A stretch of 64,000 nt of DNA, taken from assembly GCA_004154925.1 (NCBI GenBank), contig QJNS01000022.1, positions 124,001 through 188,000 of the forward strand. Reading direction: 5' to 3'. A model generated the notes under the pieces. It made no database searches, was not told where the DNA came from, and worked only from the letters and a program-made list of their open reading frames with translations. Source of the DNA: Monosporascus cannonballus. Taxonomy: Eukaryota; Ascomycota; Sordariomycetes; Xylariales. This document shows positions 1 to 12,200 of this stretch, in pieces. Positions within the stretch are counted from its first letter, which is position 1, and every line of letters begins with the position of its first letter. Made by a program: the position numbers and the translations under genes.

Positions 1-82
1 CTCAGATTCCCACGATACTTCTGCGAACATAAACCCGTACGACTAAGGTTTAATAGTTGGTTAAACCCCCTAGCTCGTCACA
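1..82 (+). repeat. 3' end of a Gypsy family-1 LTR, cut by the window edge
   Basis: These bases match the last ~80 bp of the LTRs ending at 7186 and 41540, including the shared run 'taatagttggttaaac' and the terminal GTCACA. One base is inserted (tagctcgtca instead of tagccgtca). The copy is almost unmutated. It is the right end of another element or solo LTR that begins outside the window, so a third family-1 insertion lies immediately to the left. Confidence 0.8.
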
Positions 83-369
83 GAAACCTAGTCTAGCGGG
101 CTATATCTGGGATATTCTAGTTGGAATTGGGCTTACCTCTATCTTGTGATCGTACAGGTGAGCTGCTGTCAAGGTAACAGACTCAATCTGTCAGGGGCAT
201 AATGGGAATTTCGAAGCAGGCCTACATGTAGGGATTTTTGGTTGGCTCCCTTGAAGATGGTGCTATCTAGTCTGCCACTCATGCACTAGCAACTTCCTCT
301 CCGATATGGCCTTGCCGAGTTATGTGGTACGGTGTAAAGGGGTTGGGAAACTATTTCTTAGACTTTAAT
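83..369. other. Unique spacer between two LTR insertions, no gene seen
   Basis: About 290 bp of balanced composition between the LTR end at 82 and the CATAT duplication at 370-374. No open frame of useful length, tRNA fold or recognised repeat was found. It looks like a piece of original target sequence or an older, unmutated repeat. Confidence 0.5.
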
Positions 370-374
370 CATAT

Positions 375-767
375 TGTTATGACCTAACGGTCTTGGCTTC
401 CTTGCGGACGGTCGGGCCCACGAAAAAGACAAACCCCGACTACCGCCAAGATGTCACGTAACCAGCTTAAAAGTCTTAAGGTGCTAAGCACCTTGAGCCC
501 CTTAAGCCGGCGAAGGGGCTTAAAGGGCTTAACGGGCTTAAAGGTTTAAGCCGTTTAAGCACTTTAAACTAAAACGGAAATATATAGACTTAGTATTTCC
601 ATAATTTAAATAATTTTAGTTTAAAATATAATAACATTATTTAAAATATTTTGGGTGTTTCGAAATATAATATATTATTATATTTATTATTTAAGATTTT
701 ACGATATTCCTATTAATATAAATTTATATAACTAAAATTTAATAATCATATTAAATTTTAAGTAATA
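375..767 (+). repeat. 5' LTR of Gypsy family-1 copy A
   Basis: Begins TGTTATGACC. The first ~190 bp are GC-balanced and contain a cluster of GGCTTAA/TTAAGCC words at about 480-560. From about 560 the sequence becomes heavily AT-mutated compared with the matching part of the 3' LTR. The right boundary is set by alignment to the 3' LTR and is good to within a few bases. Confidence 0.85.
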
Positions 768-999
768 TTGCCGATATTATATCTGCCAGCAAACTGCCCG
801 AATAACCCATTTACCAGGTTCTTAATTACCTGGATATTAAAATAAAATCCAAAAAAGCTTCGCTTTTTTTGCGAAAAAGCTTTTCGATGCCTAGATACTA
901 TAAACGAACGTATTATCCCGCTTAAAAAAGATAATAATAATTTTACGATATCCTTTTAAGCCGCCCATACAAAGCTTAAAAAGAAAGGAAAAATTCCCG

Positions 1000-3900
1000 A
1001 AATTTAAAAATTTTTTCGAATAAGTTAAGTTATTAGTTATATATTATTAAGGAATTAAAAAACGTTTTTAAATTTTCTAAATTAAAATTTTTAATGGAAT
1101 TTGGATTAAATTATAATTATTTTTTATTTAATGCCGAATATATTTTAGGTATTTCTTTATTCGGTTAATGACGTTTTTATACAAATCGAATTCGTAATTA
1201 GACGGTTTACTGGAAATATAACTATTTAATTTAAGCCTAATATAAAGGAATACGTTATTTTATTAATTAAAAAACAAAACCTAAAAATAATGTAAATTTA
1301 TACCGATTATAAATAATTTAAATAAATATTAACGAAACGTTTCGAAATAATACTTAAAAAATAAAGGCCGAAATATAAATTTAATGATTATAATAAAAAG
1401 GATGAATATTCAGTTACGGTAATATGTTAATTTAATTAATTATTAAGTTAAATTAGGAACAAAAATATTAATAGCTAAGTTTTTCGACGGGTTAGAAAAA
1501 GAAATATAAATTTTTTTTTAAGTTCGATCGGTCTAATTGTTTGTCGAATTATGTCGTTATAATAATTACAATTAACGATCGATAATACATATAACGTATT
1601 AAAAATATTAAAAGAAACAAATAATAACAAATCCTGATATACGGCTAATATTAACGTTTTTCGGCGTAATAATATTTTTTAAGGCAAAAAATTAGGATTT
1701 ATAAAATTAAAAGTTATTTATAAAAAATATTAAAGCTAAATTAAAAATTATAATTATAATAAAATAAGGCATAAGGTAATATAATGCAAAGTATTTAAGA
1801 AACTCCGTTAAAACGATTAAAAACTCATATTTAAGAGATAATCTAAAAAAAACTAAAAAAACGGAGACAAATATTAATATAATTTAGCCTAAATACTTAC
1901 TAAGTTCTCCATAATGAAAAATCTAATAAGGAATACGAGAAACTAGGAAACTGCCTTAATAAATATCGCGAACATAATAAAAAATATTATAAGAATAATT
2001 ATACAAATATTAGAATTAAATAAAAAGAAATTGGTTCCGAAACTTTAAATTAATACGGAAAAATACATATTATATATTGTTGACGACGAGAATATCCCGA
2101 TTATGAAAAATAAAAATAATATATTTACGAACGGATTATCCGTATATATTACGAAAAATTTGATTTTCCAAATCGTACTGGAAATAACAAAAACGATAAA
2201 TAATAATATCGATATTTTCGATTCATAACTCTAAAAAAATATTTAATAGCTGGCCGAAATAAAAAGCTGGTCCAAAGGAAAATAATATTTCTAAAAACAC
2301 TTTTTTTGTTATTATTAATAATATTATTACCAAAAAGAAAAGGAATAAATCTAGCATATAATAAAAACATATTACTAAAACATCATTATAGCTTTTTATT
2401 TTTAATTAGTATTTATTATAAATTCTTATAAAAGGAAAATTATCAAAAAGTTACGTTAATTTATAGGCAAACTTTAAAACGACAGTTAAAATAACGCATA
2501 ATAGGATATAATTGTAAATATAAAAGAATAATTTATTTAACAAGCCAAAAAATTATAGCAAAATTAAAAGCAGTTATTACGACTTAAAGGAAAAATATGC
2601 CTGCAATAACGATAAATATAATAACTTAATGCGTTAAATATAAAAATATAAATAAGGTTTAATAAATTCAAATACAAATAAAAAACGTTATATATAAAAA
2701 AGTTGTAGGATAACTAAACCCAAAGGAATTAAAGAGAATTTTTACGAAAGGTTTTAAACGCGATAATAAAAGCTATTAATAACTTTATTACTTTGAATAT
2801 ACGAATCGGAACGTATTAGTATACCGTAATAATGAATTACGAAGCTTTGAACCGGAATTATATTATACCACATATGGTTAATAAGCTTAAATTGTTATAA
2901 AGATATAAATAAAAACTTTATATAGTAACAAATGCCAAATATTAGAAATTTGTCTACGACAATAGGAAAATCATATGCAAAATTAATTACTTCGAGATTT
3001 TTGTCCAGAGACAATATTAAATAATTCATTTTAACGTCGTTTTATTTAGGAATTACGATATAATTTTTTTATTACCATAGATACGCTAATATGAAATTTT
3101 AATTAATAAAGAAATTAGCTAGATAAAGTTTACCTTTTACCTTATTAATAAAACAGAAAATAAAATTAAGATTTTAATATTCGATCGATAATAATAATAA
3201 ATGCAGGTATAAAAATACGATAAAAACCCTATTATTTAAAAAAAATAAAACATAAAAAATAAATTTTAAAGAAAAATATAAGGTATCGTTATTATTATTA
3301 AAGCGAAGTTAAAGGAATTAAATAACGACCTAAAACAACAGCTCCGAAAATCAAAAATTTAATTAATATGTTATTATAATATTATAAATACAAACAGCTT
3401 TTTAGAAAAACACGTAATACAAAATTATTAAAACATAACGAATAAGATTATAAGATAATTCTTAAAAAAATCTTTTACGAAGTTTTACCTTATTTATAAT
3501 CTTAACGGAAACGAATTACGCATTTTTAAAAAATATCTGGAAAATGAGTTATAAAAAAGATAGATTCGACTATTGAAATTACTAATAAAATACCTTATGT
3601 TCTTGGTACTAAAACAAAAAACGGAAAATTATAACTTATAGTTAATTATCGATAATTAAACGATATTATTGTTAAGGATTAAATACCGTTATTCTTAATT
3701 ACGAAAATAAAAAATTAACTTTATGGAATTAAATAGTTTATAATATTCGATTCTAAAAATGGATATAATTTTATTAAAATTAAGAAAAAATACGAATAAA
3801 AAAACCTTTAAAACGAAATACGAATTATTTAAATATTTAATTATATTAATAAGATTTATTAACGTATTAGCAATTTTTCCACGGATAATAAATTATGTAT

Positions 3901-5950
3901 TACGAAAATACCTCGATATTTTTGTCGTTTGTTATCTCGACGACCTTCTTATTTTCTTAAAAACGGAAAAATATATATAAAATACGTTTATAAAATTTTT
4001 TAAATTTTATAGAACGTAAGGCTATTTATTAATGTAAAAAAAGTTTATATATAAAAAATTTATATATTTAAGATATATGATTATTTCAAAATATATTAGG
4101 ATATACCTTAAGGAAATCGTTGTAATTTCAAAAATAATAAACGTTAATAATTGTTAACGAGGTATCGGTATTTTTTGAATTTATTAATTATTAGAAAAAA
4201 CTTATTCGAAATTTTAGCAAAATAATTATACTTTTCATAAATTTTACCCAAAAAATTCAAATAAATGTTAAATATAGAAAAAACGTTTCAGAATATTAAA
4301 AATACGATTATTAACGAATTAATATTAATTATATACGAGCTAAATTACCCCGTTAAGTTAAAAACCAATATTTCGAATTACGCGTTAAGCGTAATAATCG
4401 GATAAAGAAATAATTAAGGTAAATTGTACTTTATTATATTCTTTTTATATAAGTTAAAAAAACCGAACTTAATTACGGTATTCCAAATAAGGAATTTATT
4501 GCTATTATTATAGTATTCCAAAATTTTATGTACTTTTTAAAGGAAAATTTGCACCAGGTTAAGGTTTATACGGATTATCAAAATCTTATCCGATTTATTA
4601 CGACCAGAGAATTTTTAAAACGATAATTTTATTATGCGAAAAAATTGGCGAATTTCGATTTCGTTATTATTTACAGATAAAATTTAAAAAATAATAAAGC
4701 AAATATTTTAAGTTAATAATTAAACCTCGAAAAAGATTTGTTAAAATTAATTATATAATTTTCGATATTACTATAAAAGGATATTTACGTTTACGACAAA
4801 TTGCGATAATTCGAGTAATACCTTTCGATATATATTAGAAAATCTAATAATATAACAACGGTATTTTTAAAAAGTAAAAAACGAATAAGATATAAATTCC
4901 AGAAAAATACTGGGAGTATTTAATACAAAATTTATAAAAATATTAATTAAACGGATACCTAAAAATCTATAAAACCTTAAAACGACTTTAATATATATCT
5001 TTTTTAAAAAATAAAATTAACAGTACAAAAAGTCTTACGATAATATAATATTTATATTAAAGCGAAAGTACAACGATATAAGCTATATAGAAAATTATAG
5101 TTATTATTAATCGTAAAATAATTATAATATTTAGTTATATTCGATTTTATTATTGCATTTTGTATGTTAAAAAATTTAATTATAAGAATATATTACGATA
5201 GTATTGTCGTAATTGTTGATAAATTCACGAAATTTCTTATTTTTTTATAATATTATAAGGATATAAACGCCGAATATATAGCAAATGTTTTTTTAAATAT
5301 ATTTTTAATATATTCGGATTACTAGTAGAAAATATTTTAAATAATGGATTAATATTTGTATTTAAGTTTTAATAAAACCTTATAACATAAATCGGCCTCA
5401 ATTACAAATTATTTAACGGATTTAAACCTTAAATACATAAATAAATAATACGTATAAACCAAATTTTAAAAGGTTACTTACGATATTATATTAATTACGA
5501 ATAAAATAATTAAATTAAAAAATTATTAATTGCATAACTGGCTTATAATATTAATTATTACGAAAATATTAAAATAATATAAATAAACGTAAATTCTGGT
5601 TTTATTTTAAAGATTTATAAAAAAAATACATAATAACGGATTAATAAATGCTAAAATAATTCTTATATCCGAATAATTACGATAATTATATTAAGAAATA
5701 AAAACAAAACTGGAATTCGCACGAAATTAAATAAATAAGTATTATATTTTAAAAAAATTAAAGGGATTAATTTTCAAAAAAGGGAAATAGTTTTTTTCAT
5801 TATTAAAAATATTTAAATAAAAAGATTTAACAAAACATTCGATTTCAAGTATATCGGTTTATATAAAATTACTAAAAGAATTTCAGAAAATAATTATTAA
5901 TTAGAATGTTTACTAAAATTTAAATTTTATTCAATTTTTTACGTTTTTTT
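1000..5950 (+). pseudogene. gag-pol relic of Gypsy family-1 copy A
   Basis: The clearest piece is 3759-3980, still open by chance, which reads through the reverse-transcriptase palm with a YLDD catalytic box preceded by FVVC. About 400 bp further on is an RNase H segment (residues TNISNYAL, where a family member would have Asp at two of the Asn positions, as G to A change predicts). An integrase start (YDSIVVIVDKFTKF) lies at about 5183-5235. The gag end (about 1000-2800) is inferred from position and from similarity to the copies at 27825-28735 and 35500-37700. Stops occur throughout. The outer limits are approximate. Confidence 0.8.
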
Positions 5951-6794
5951 ATTCGAATTAACAGCAAATATAATTAAGGTATAGACGGTATAAGACAATG
6001 TAAAAATGAAAAATAAATATATATACGAAATAACGAAAGTTTTCGACATATAAAAACAAAACGGATTTACTTAATATCTAATTAAGTAAAAAAAGCACCC
6101 AAATTCCGAAAATATCTAGAAATCTGCCAAAAATCTTATTAACGCTTAACACTTATTAAAAAAAATTTTACTAATAATAGTAGGTACGTCCAAATTAACG
6201 GTCGACTAATTAATAACCGAGATATCGGGTTATTCGGCCGCGGCCTACGTTAACGTAATAACCGTAATAACGGCCTCCAATTATTATTATTCTTTTTTTA
6301 AACGTTCGAATTCCTTTATAATTTCCGCACCTTTAATATCTTGACGAAATATTTCGATGCCACGATAACAGAATAACCGCTTTTATTTTTGCAAATGGTC
6401 CAGTTTGTTGGCAGCCGTTCGTAATACTTCACGAACCTGTTCCTTTTTACGTCCCAAACGACCTTTTTTTATTCAGAAACTTTGAATGCTTAATTTTTAA
6501 AGGATTAAAAATATTATAGAAACCGCTATAATAAATATAGTACGTATATTTTAAAAAAACTCGAAGAATTATATACTTTGTATTTTTCTTTTTAAAACGG
6601 CAATAAAATAACATTTTGAAATTAAAACATTTAATATATTCTAAAAACATAAAAACGTTAATACGTTTACGAAAGCGAGATTTTTTAATATAACCAGATA
6701 TAATAAATATAAGGAAAAAAGAATATTTACTAAAAATCCATAACAAATAATTTAATCTTTAAAGACAAAGATTTTAAAAGGGGAAAAATCGTAT

Positions 6795-7186
6795 TGTAAT
6801 CTAATAATCTTAGTTTCTTTATGGATGGTGCGGCTTATAAAAAAAACAAACCCCGATTACCGCTCAAATATTACGTAACTAGCTCAAAGGTTTTAAGGTG
6901 CCAAATATCTTAAGTCCTTTAAGTCGGCAAAAAGGCTTAAAAAGTTTAACGGGCTTAAGGATTTAAACCGCTTAAGTACCTTAAGCTAAAACAAAATATA
7001 TACGCTTATTATTTTCATAGTTTAAATAACTTCAGCTTGTAATATAATATCGTTACCCAAAGTACTTTTGATATTACGAGACGTAACACGTTATTGTATT
7101 TATTATTCAGAATCTTACGATACTTCTGCTAATATAAACCCTTACGACTAAGGTTTAATAGTTGGTTAAACTCCCTAGCCGTCACA
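6795..7186 (+). repeat. 3' LTR of Gypsy family-1 copy A
   Basis: 392 bp aligned to the LTR at 375-767. Here the first half (6795 to about 7000) carries many G-to-A/C-to-T changes, while the last ~180 bp are nearly clean. That is the reverse of the 5' LTR. It ends GTCACA, followed by the CATAT duplication. Confidence 0.87.
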
Positions 7187-7191
7187 CATAT

Positions 7192-7591
7192 TTTAACTAA
7201 GATTAAACTAATTGAAATATGTTAAAAACTAAAGAACAAACTCTCAGAAATAACAATTTCTTTGCTAGTAAAAATAAGTGAATGTGGTAGTTAATTAAAG
7301 TAATTAAGAAAAAAAACTTAAAAATATTATATTTTAAGCATTTAAATGATATTTGTCACCGAATATAACGAACGTATAGACGAAAACAAAAAAAATATAA
7401 TGCTTTTTCGTAATATTCTAATAGTCTGAGAAATCTTTATAAATATCTCCGTTTTAGTTTTATACTTTCGTAAAAACTGTTGTAGTTAAAAGTATATAAC
7501 CTTTATATATATATAAATTCGCCGGGTTAACTAGCAGATTATTATAGCGCAGCAAAGAAAAAATAGCGCATCTACTGATCAATAAAGAAAA
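7192..7591. other. Spacer between LTR insertions, no gene seen
   Basis: 400 bp of moderately AT-rich sequence between copy A and the next LTR. No coding frame, repeat copy or RNA gene is recognisable. It is less mutated than the element interiors. Confidence 0.5.
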
Positions 7592-8008
7592 TGTTATGAC
7601 CTAACAGGCTTGGCTGTTCTAAGAACTGTCGAGCCGTCTAGAGGCATAACGCTAACCAAGACCAAGGGTCACGTAACTGGTTCAAGGGGGTTCACTGTAA
7701 TTATTGATCTAGGAGGTTTAAGCCCGTCAAACTTAGAAAGGGCTTAAAGATGCGGAAAAGAATTTATTAAATAAAATAACCTTAAACCAAAATAAACAAA
7801 TTAAATTATAAATGAAATATATGCGTTAGTTGATTTTGTAATTTAAGCAATAATAGTTTAAAATATAATTTCGTTATTTAAAATATTTTTAATATTACGA
7901 AACTTAATTAATTATTATATTTTTTTAAAAAAACTCTGAGATTATTTTTATTAATATAAACTCGTATAATTTAGTTTTAATAATTAATTTCATTTTTATT
8001 TATTAATA
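7592..8008 (+). repeat. Diverged family-1-type LTR, RIP-degraded on its right side
   Basis: Begins TGTTATGACCTAACAGGCTTGGCT, close to the starts of the LTRs at 375 and 34968, and has the same length (about 417 bp). The right end aligns base for base with the LTR terminus, but with C to T and G to A at most positions. No partner LTR and no matching duplication of the flanking GAAAA was found. It is either the 5' LTR of an element whose other end is lost or displaced, or a solo LTR. Confidence 0.75.
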
Positions 8009-9229
8009 TCGTTGAGTTCTAAATAATATCTTTGTAATTAAAATATTAATTACTATTCAGATATTTTTTATTACATAATTGTAATCTAAAATTAAAAAAT
8101 TAAAAGAATTGAATTTAACAATTTATAAATCAAATAACCGTTATTTTAATTCACATTATCGCATTAAGATGTAAAGACAAAAACCTTTAACTTTACGATA
8201 TAAAAAACGTTTAAGATTTCGTAATTTAAGTAAGAATATATTTTTGTTTTTAAGATTTAAACAAATATATAAATAAAACTTTTATTACAGCAATTTCTCT
8301 AACGAGAAATACTTTAAATTAATGCGAACTAATTATAAAAAAATCATTTTAACAACATTAAAATCAAATAAAAAATGTATTTAAATTTCTTTTCTCAAAT
8401 TACGTAAACTTTAAAGAAATATTAAAAGCTAAATTTAAAAATTCGAACGCAAAACAAATAACGATATAAGAAATTTTCTAATTATAATTAATAAGTTTAT
8501 TTGGAAATACGTTATTATTTTTAGAAACATTAAAATTGAAAGAAAATAAAATAACGATAAATGTAATTATTTAATTAATATTAAAAAACAAATAAAGTTT
8601 TAAAATTGAAAATTTAAATTGATATGTTATAAACCTTAATATAATTCATAATAAATTCAGTAAACACCATATAAAAATAATATAAGCTAAATTATAAATA
8701 TTAATTAATTAATAAAAAATTAGAAATATTATTTATATTATATATTATATTATTAAGACTTATACAATTCGAAATAACTTAATACAAAAATAAAATTTAA
8801 ATTAAATATTATAAGTATAATAAATTATAATATTATTAAAATATTTGTAAAAACTCTTCATAACAAAATAAAGAAGTTTTAAGTTCGAAAGTAATTTATT
8901 ATTTTAAATAAAAAATTATTATTAGAAATAATTGAAATATTAAAATAATTAGAATATAATATAAATAAAACTTATTGTAATAAGGTTTATTATATAAAAT
9001 ATTGAAAATTTAAAACTTAATTTATAAAATAGTTGAAATATAAATAAAAAATAAGTATATAATATAAAAAGTAAACACAATTATTTAAAAAATAAATAAA
9101 TAAATAAAACGATAAGTAAAAAATTATATATTATTTTAAATATTAACCTATTAATATATATTTATTTAAATATAAGATTTATAATTATTTCAAAGAATTT
9201 AATTGATAATTAAATGTTAATATTTAAGC
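8009..9229. other. AT-rich RIP-mutated sequence, origin not recognised
   Basis: About 1.2 kb of very AT-rich sequence downstream of the LTR at 7592. It could be the leader and gag part of that LTR's element, but I could not align it convincingly with the interiors of the two complete copies. It holds no usable frame. Confidence 0.4.
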
Positions 9230-12200
9230 GTACTTTTCGTGAATTCTTTTTCGTTTTTTATATTATTTTTTAATTATTAATTTTTAATAATTACTATTTA
9301 TTATATACTATACTATAATTATTATAGCGTTAAATTAGGCGGTATTATTAGAAAATACGGATACTTTGTTAATATTTAATAAATTTATACTTTTATTATT
9401 CCGGACGCCGTTAATATAAAGCTGGTTGGCAAATATATTTTTGATTAAGAGAATATTAATTTTTATATTAAATCTTTTTTCTGTCATTTGTTTTCTATAA
9501 ATATTTTATTCGGACTTTTTATTTACGTTTGCCGTTTTCTTATCGAATAATCGCTGATTTCTTTTTTATTTGTTCTTTTTTCATATATATATATATATTA
9601 GTTTTCGATCATGTATCGTTACGATATTTACTTGTAATATCATATTTAATAAGTATTAGTTTTTTTAGATATTAAGGTTTTTCGAGTATATTTAAAAGAT
9701 TAACGATAATACGTCGGCTTTTAATAAATTTTATTAAGATTATATTGATTTATTCTATTTAAATCTCGATTTTGTTTATATCGCCGTCCTGTTAAAAATA
9801 AACTTCAAATTTTATATTTATTATGTTTAACATAAACAATTATATATATACTTATATATTTTTTTGCGTAAATACTTATTTCCCGTGAAATATTCTCTGA
9901 ATAGTTTTAGAAATATAATTTAAACAATCTTTATTTCTTATTGTAAAACCGTGTATAAATAAAAATAACATTCTATGTTAAAACCGATTTTGGCGAACTA
10001 ACGTAATTTAATAAATAAATAATTTTATTTAAAGATATTTATTTTTATTTCCCTAAACTTTACGTAAAAGAAAATCGTATAATTTTTAAAACTAAAAACG
10101 TCGAGCATTTGGTGATTACGATTATAAAAGTATAATTTTTACACCGTTTCGAAAATTTTAATTTTAAATATCATTTAGTAAGTTATTTAGTGTTTTGCAG
10201 GCGGATTTCTATTAATTCGCTATTTTATTAATAATTTGTTTTTTTATTTCTAATATAAAAATAAAAATATATTTATAAATGGAAATAAAATCCATTACCG
10301 AACAAGCGTAGTATTTCTATTATATCAACGTAATGATATTATTTATATTATTTTCAATATCACATTAAAGATATTAAACGATTAAATTTATGTTTGACTA
10401 TTTATCGTTAGTTTAAAAAAGTTTAAATATTGTATTTAATTAAGATAAATTTATTTCGAAATTTCGTAATTATATTAAATTTATTTAAATAACATTTAAT
10501 TACGGTAATTTAACTTCACTTAATTAAAGCGGTCGTAATATATAAAATATGTCGAAAGTTTATGAAAAACGTACTATTCTATTATTATGTTAACGAAAAT
10601 CGAAACCAAAATTGAATTTTTTTTTTTTTAGGTTTTACTATTTCGGCCGTAACTTCGTTGATTAATCCCGTTAATTTGCCGACTGACCTTATAAGTTCGC
10701 CGGCTGATCCTTTACATACGCGGAGTCTTAACTCGTTCCGTATTTAATAGTTAAATATACGCTTATACCTTATTAATAAAACGTAAAAGTTTAATTTTAA
10801 AATAATAAATTCGATTTTTATTAAATATATTTAGTATTATCGGCGTCGAGTCGGCGATTTGTTCTAGGTTTACGGTTTTCTTATATTATTATTAGTTAAT
10901 AATAATTATTTATTATTTTAATTATTATCAATTTTATATTATATATTGAATATTTCGTTAAATTATTATTATTAATCGGTTTGATTTGAGATATAATTTA
11001 ATTAATTTACGATAAATCGTAACCGTTCAAATATTTAAAGATTTTTTTTTGTATTGAACGAAAATTTACTATACGTTTATGAACTCTGTTTTTAAGTTTC
11101 AAATATTATATTTAATAAATTATTATTATTAGTTATTTTTAAATTTTAAAAGTGTATTATGTAATGTTTAATATGTTATAAGTAAATAAATTTTATATTT
11201 ATAAATTTATTTGTTTAAGAATTTTAATTTAAATATATATTGGTATTAATTTTTAACGTTTTATAAATAATTTTACGATTTAAGTTTTTCCAATGTTAGC
11301 CGTAAATATTTTTAATTATAATAGTTTTTCTAGTTAATTACGGCCTTTTTCTATTATTTACTTACATATCGGCAATTTTCAGTTATACGCTTTAAATATT
11401 TACGTATTTTTTAAACTTTAAATTAAAAGTCTTTATTATTTAGTTTATTATTCGAAAATAATAATTATATAAAACTCAAGTAATATATGTCCGGTAAATA
11501 TATTTTTATAATTATTATAAACCAATTTGTGTTTATATATTAATAAAATTTAATTTTTCTAATTTTTCATGTGACAATTTTAGAAATAGATTTTTAAAAT
11601 TTAATTTATATATTTAATTTCACTATTTGTCCGAGATAATAAAAAAAGAATAATCGATATATAGTTTTCTTAACGCGGCAAAATTCCATACAAAATTAAT
11701 TAGTAAATAACTTTTTATAATTATTAATAATTTTCGATAAAACCCCAAGTATTATTTTATCTTTTTATATAATATATTACTTATTGTTTAATAATTAAAG
11801 TTTTAATTATAATGAAAAATAATATTATGTTCGTAAAATATTTCATAATTATTAATATAACGATATATCTAAATTAAAGAGTGACCTTATAATAAAATTT
11901 ATATTTGATTTTTCAAATTATGATTTAAATAAATTAAAAAACGTAATACCTTATAAAGTTTATATTTACGTTTTTGTATATTTTAATATATTAGATATTT
12001 GCAACGCATCGTCGAACATCATTCGTTCAATCTTTTAACAAAATTTTCGATTAATTAGCTTAATGATCTTTCGATTTCTTATATATTTCGTTTGAAATTT
12101 GGTATAATATTAGTTAATAGATTGTTAACGTAAAACGTATTATAATAAAATAATGGATGAATTTAAATAAAATAAAATATTGCTAAAGCTCATATAATAA

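Larger units (their letters stand above)
375..7186 (+). mobile_element. Ty3/Gypsy LTR retrotransposon, family 1 copy A, RIP-degraded
   Basis: A 6.8-kb element. It starts with TG at 375 and ends with CA at 7186, and is flanked by the 5-bp target duplication CATAT (370-374 and 7187-7191). Related LTRs of about 393 bp lie at both ends. Plus-strand relics occur in the order reverse transcriptase (YLDD at 3933-3944), RNase H (around 4340-4400) and integrase core (around 5183-5235), which is the Ty3/Gypsy order. Every frame is interrupted by many stops and the interior is extremely AT-rich with CpG retained, as expected of RIP. The copy at 34968-41540 is the same family. It cannot be active. Confidence 0.93.
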
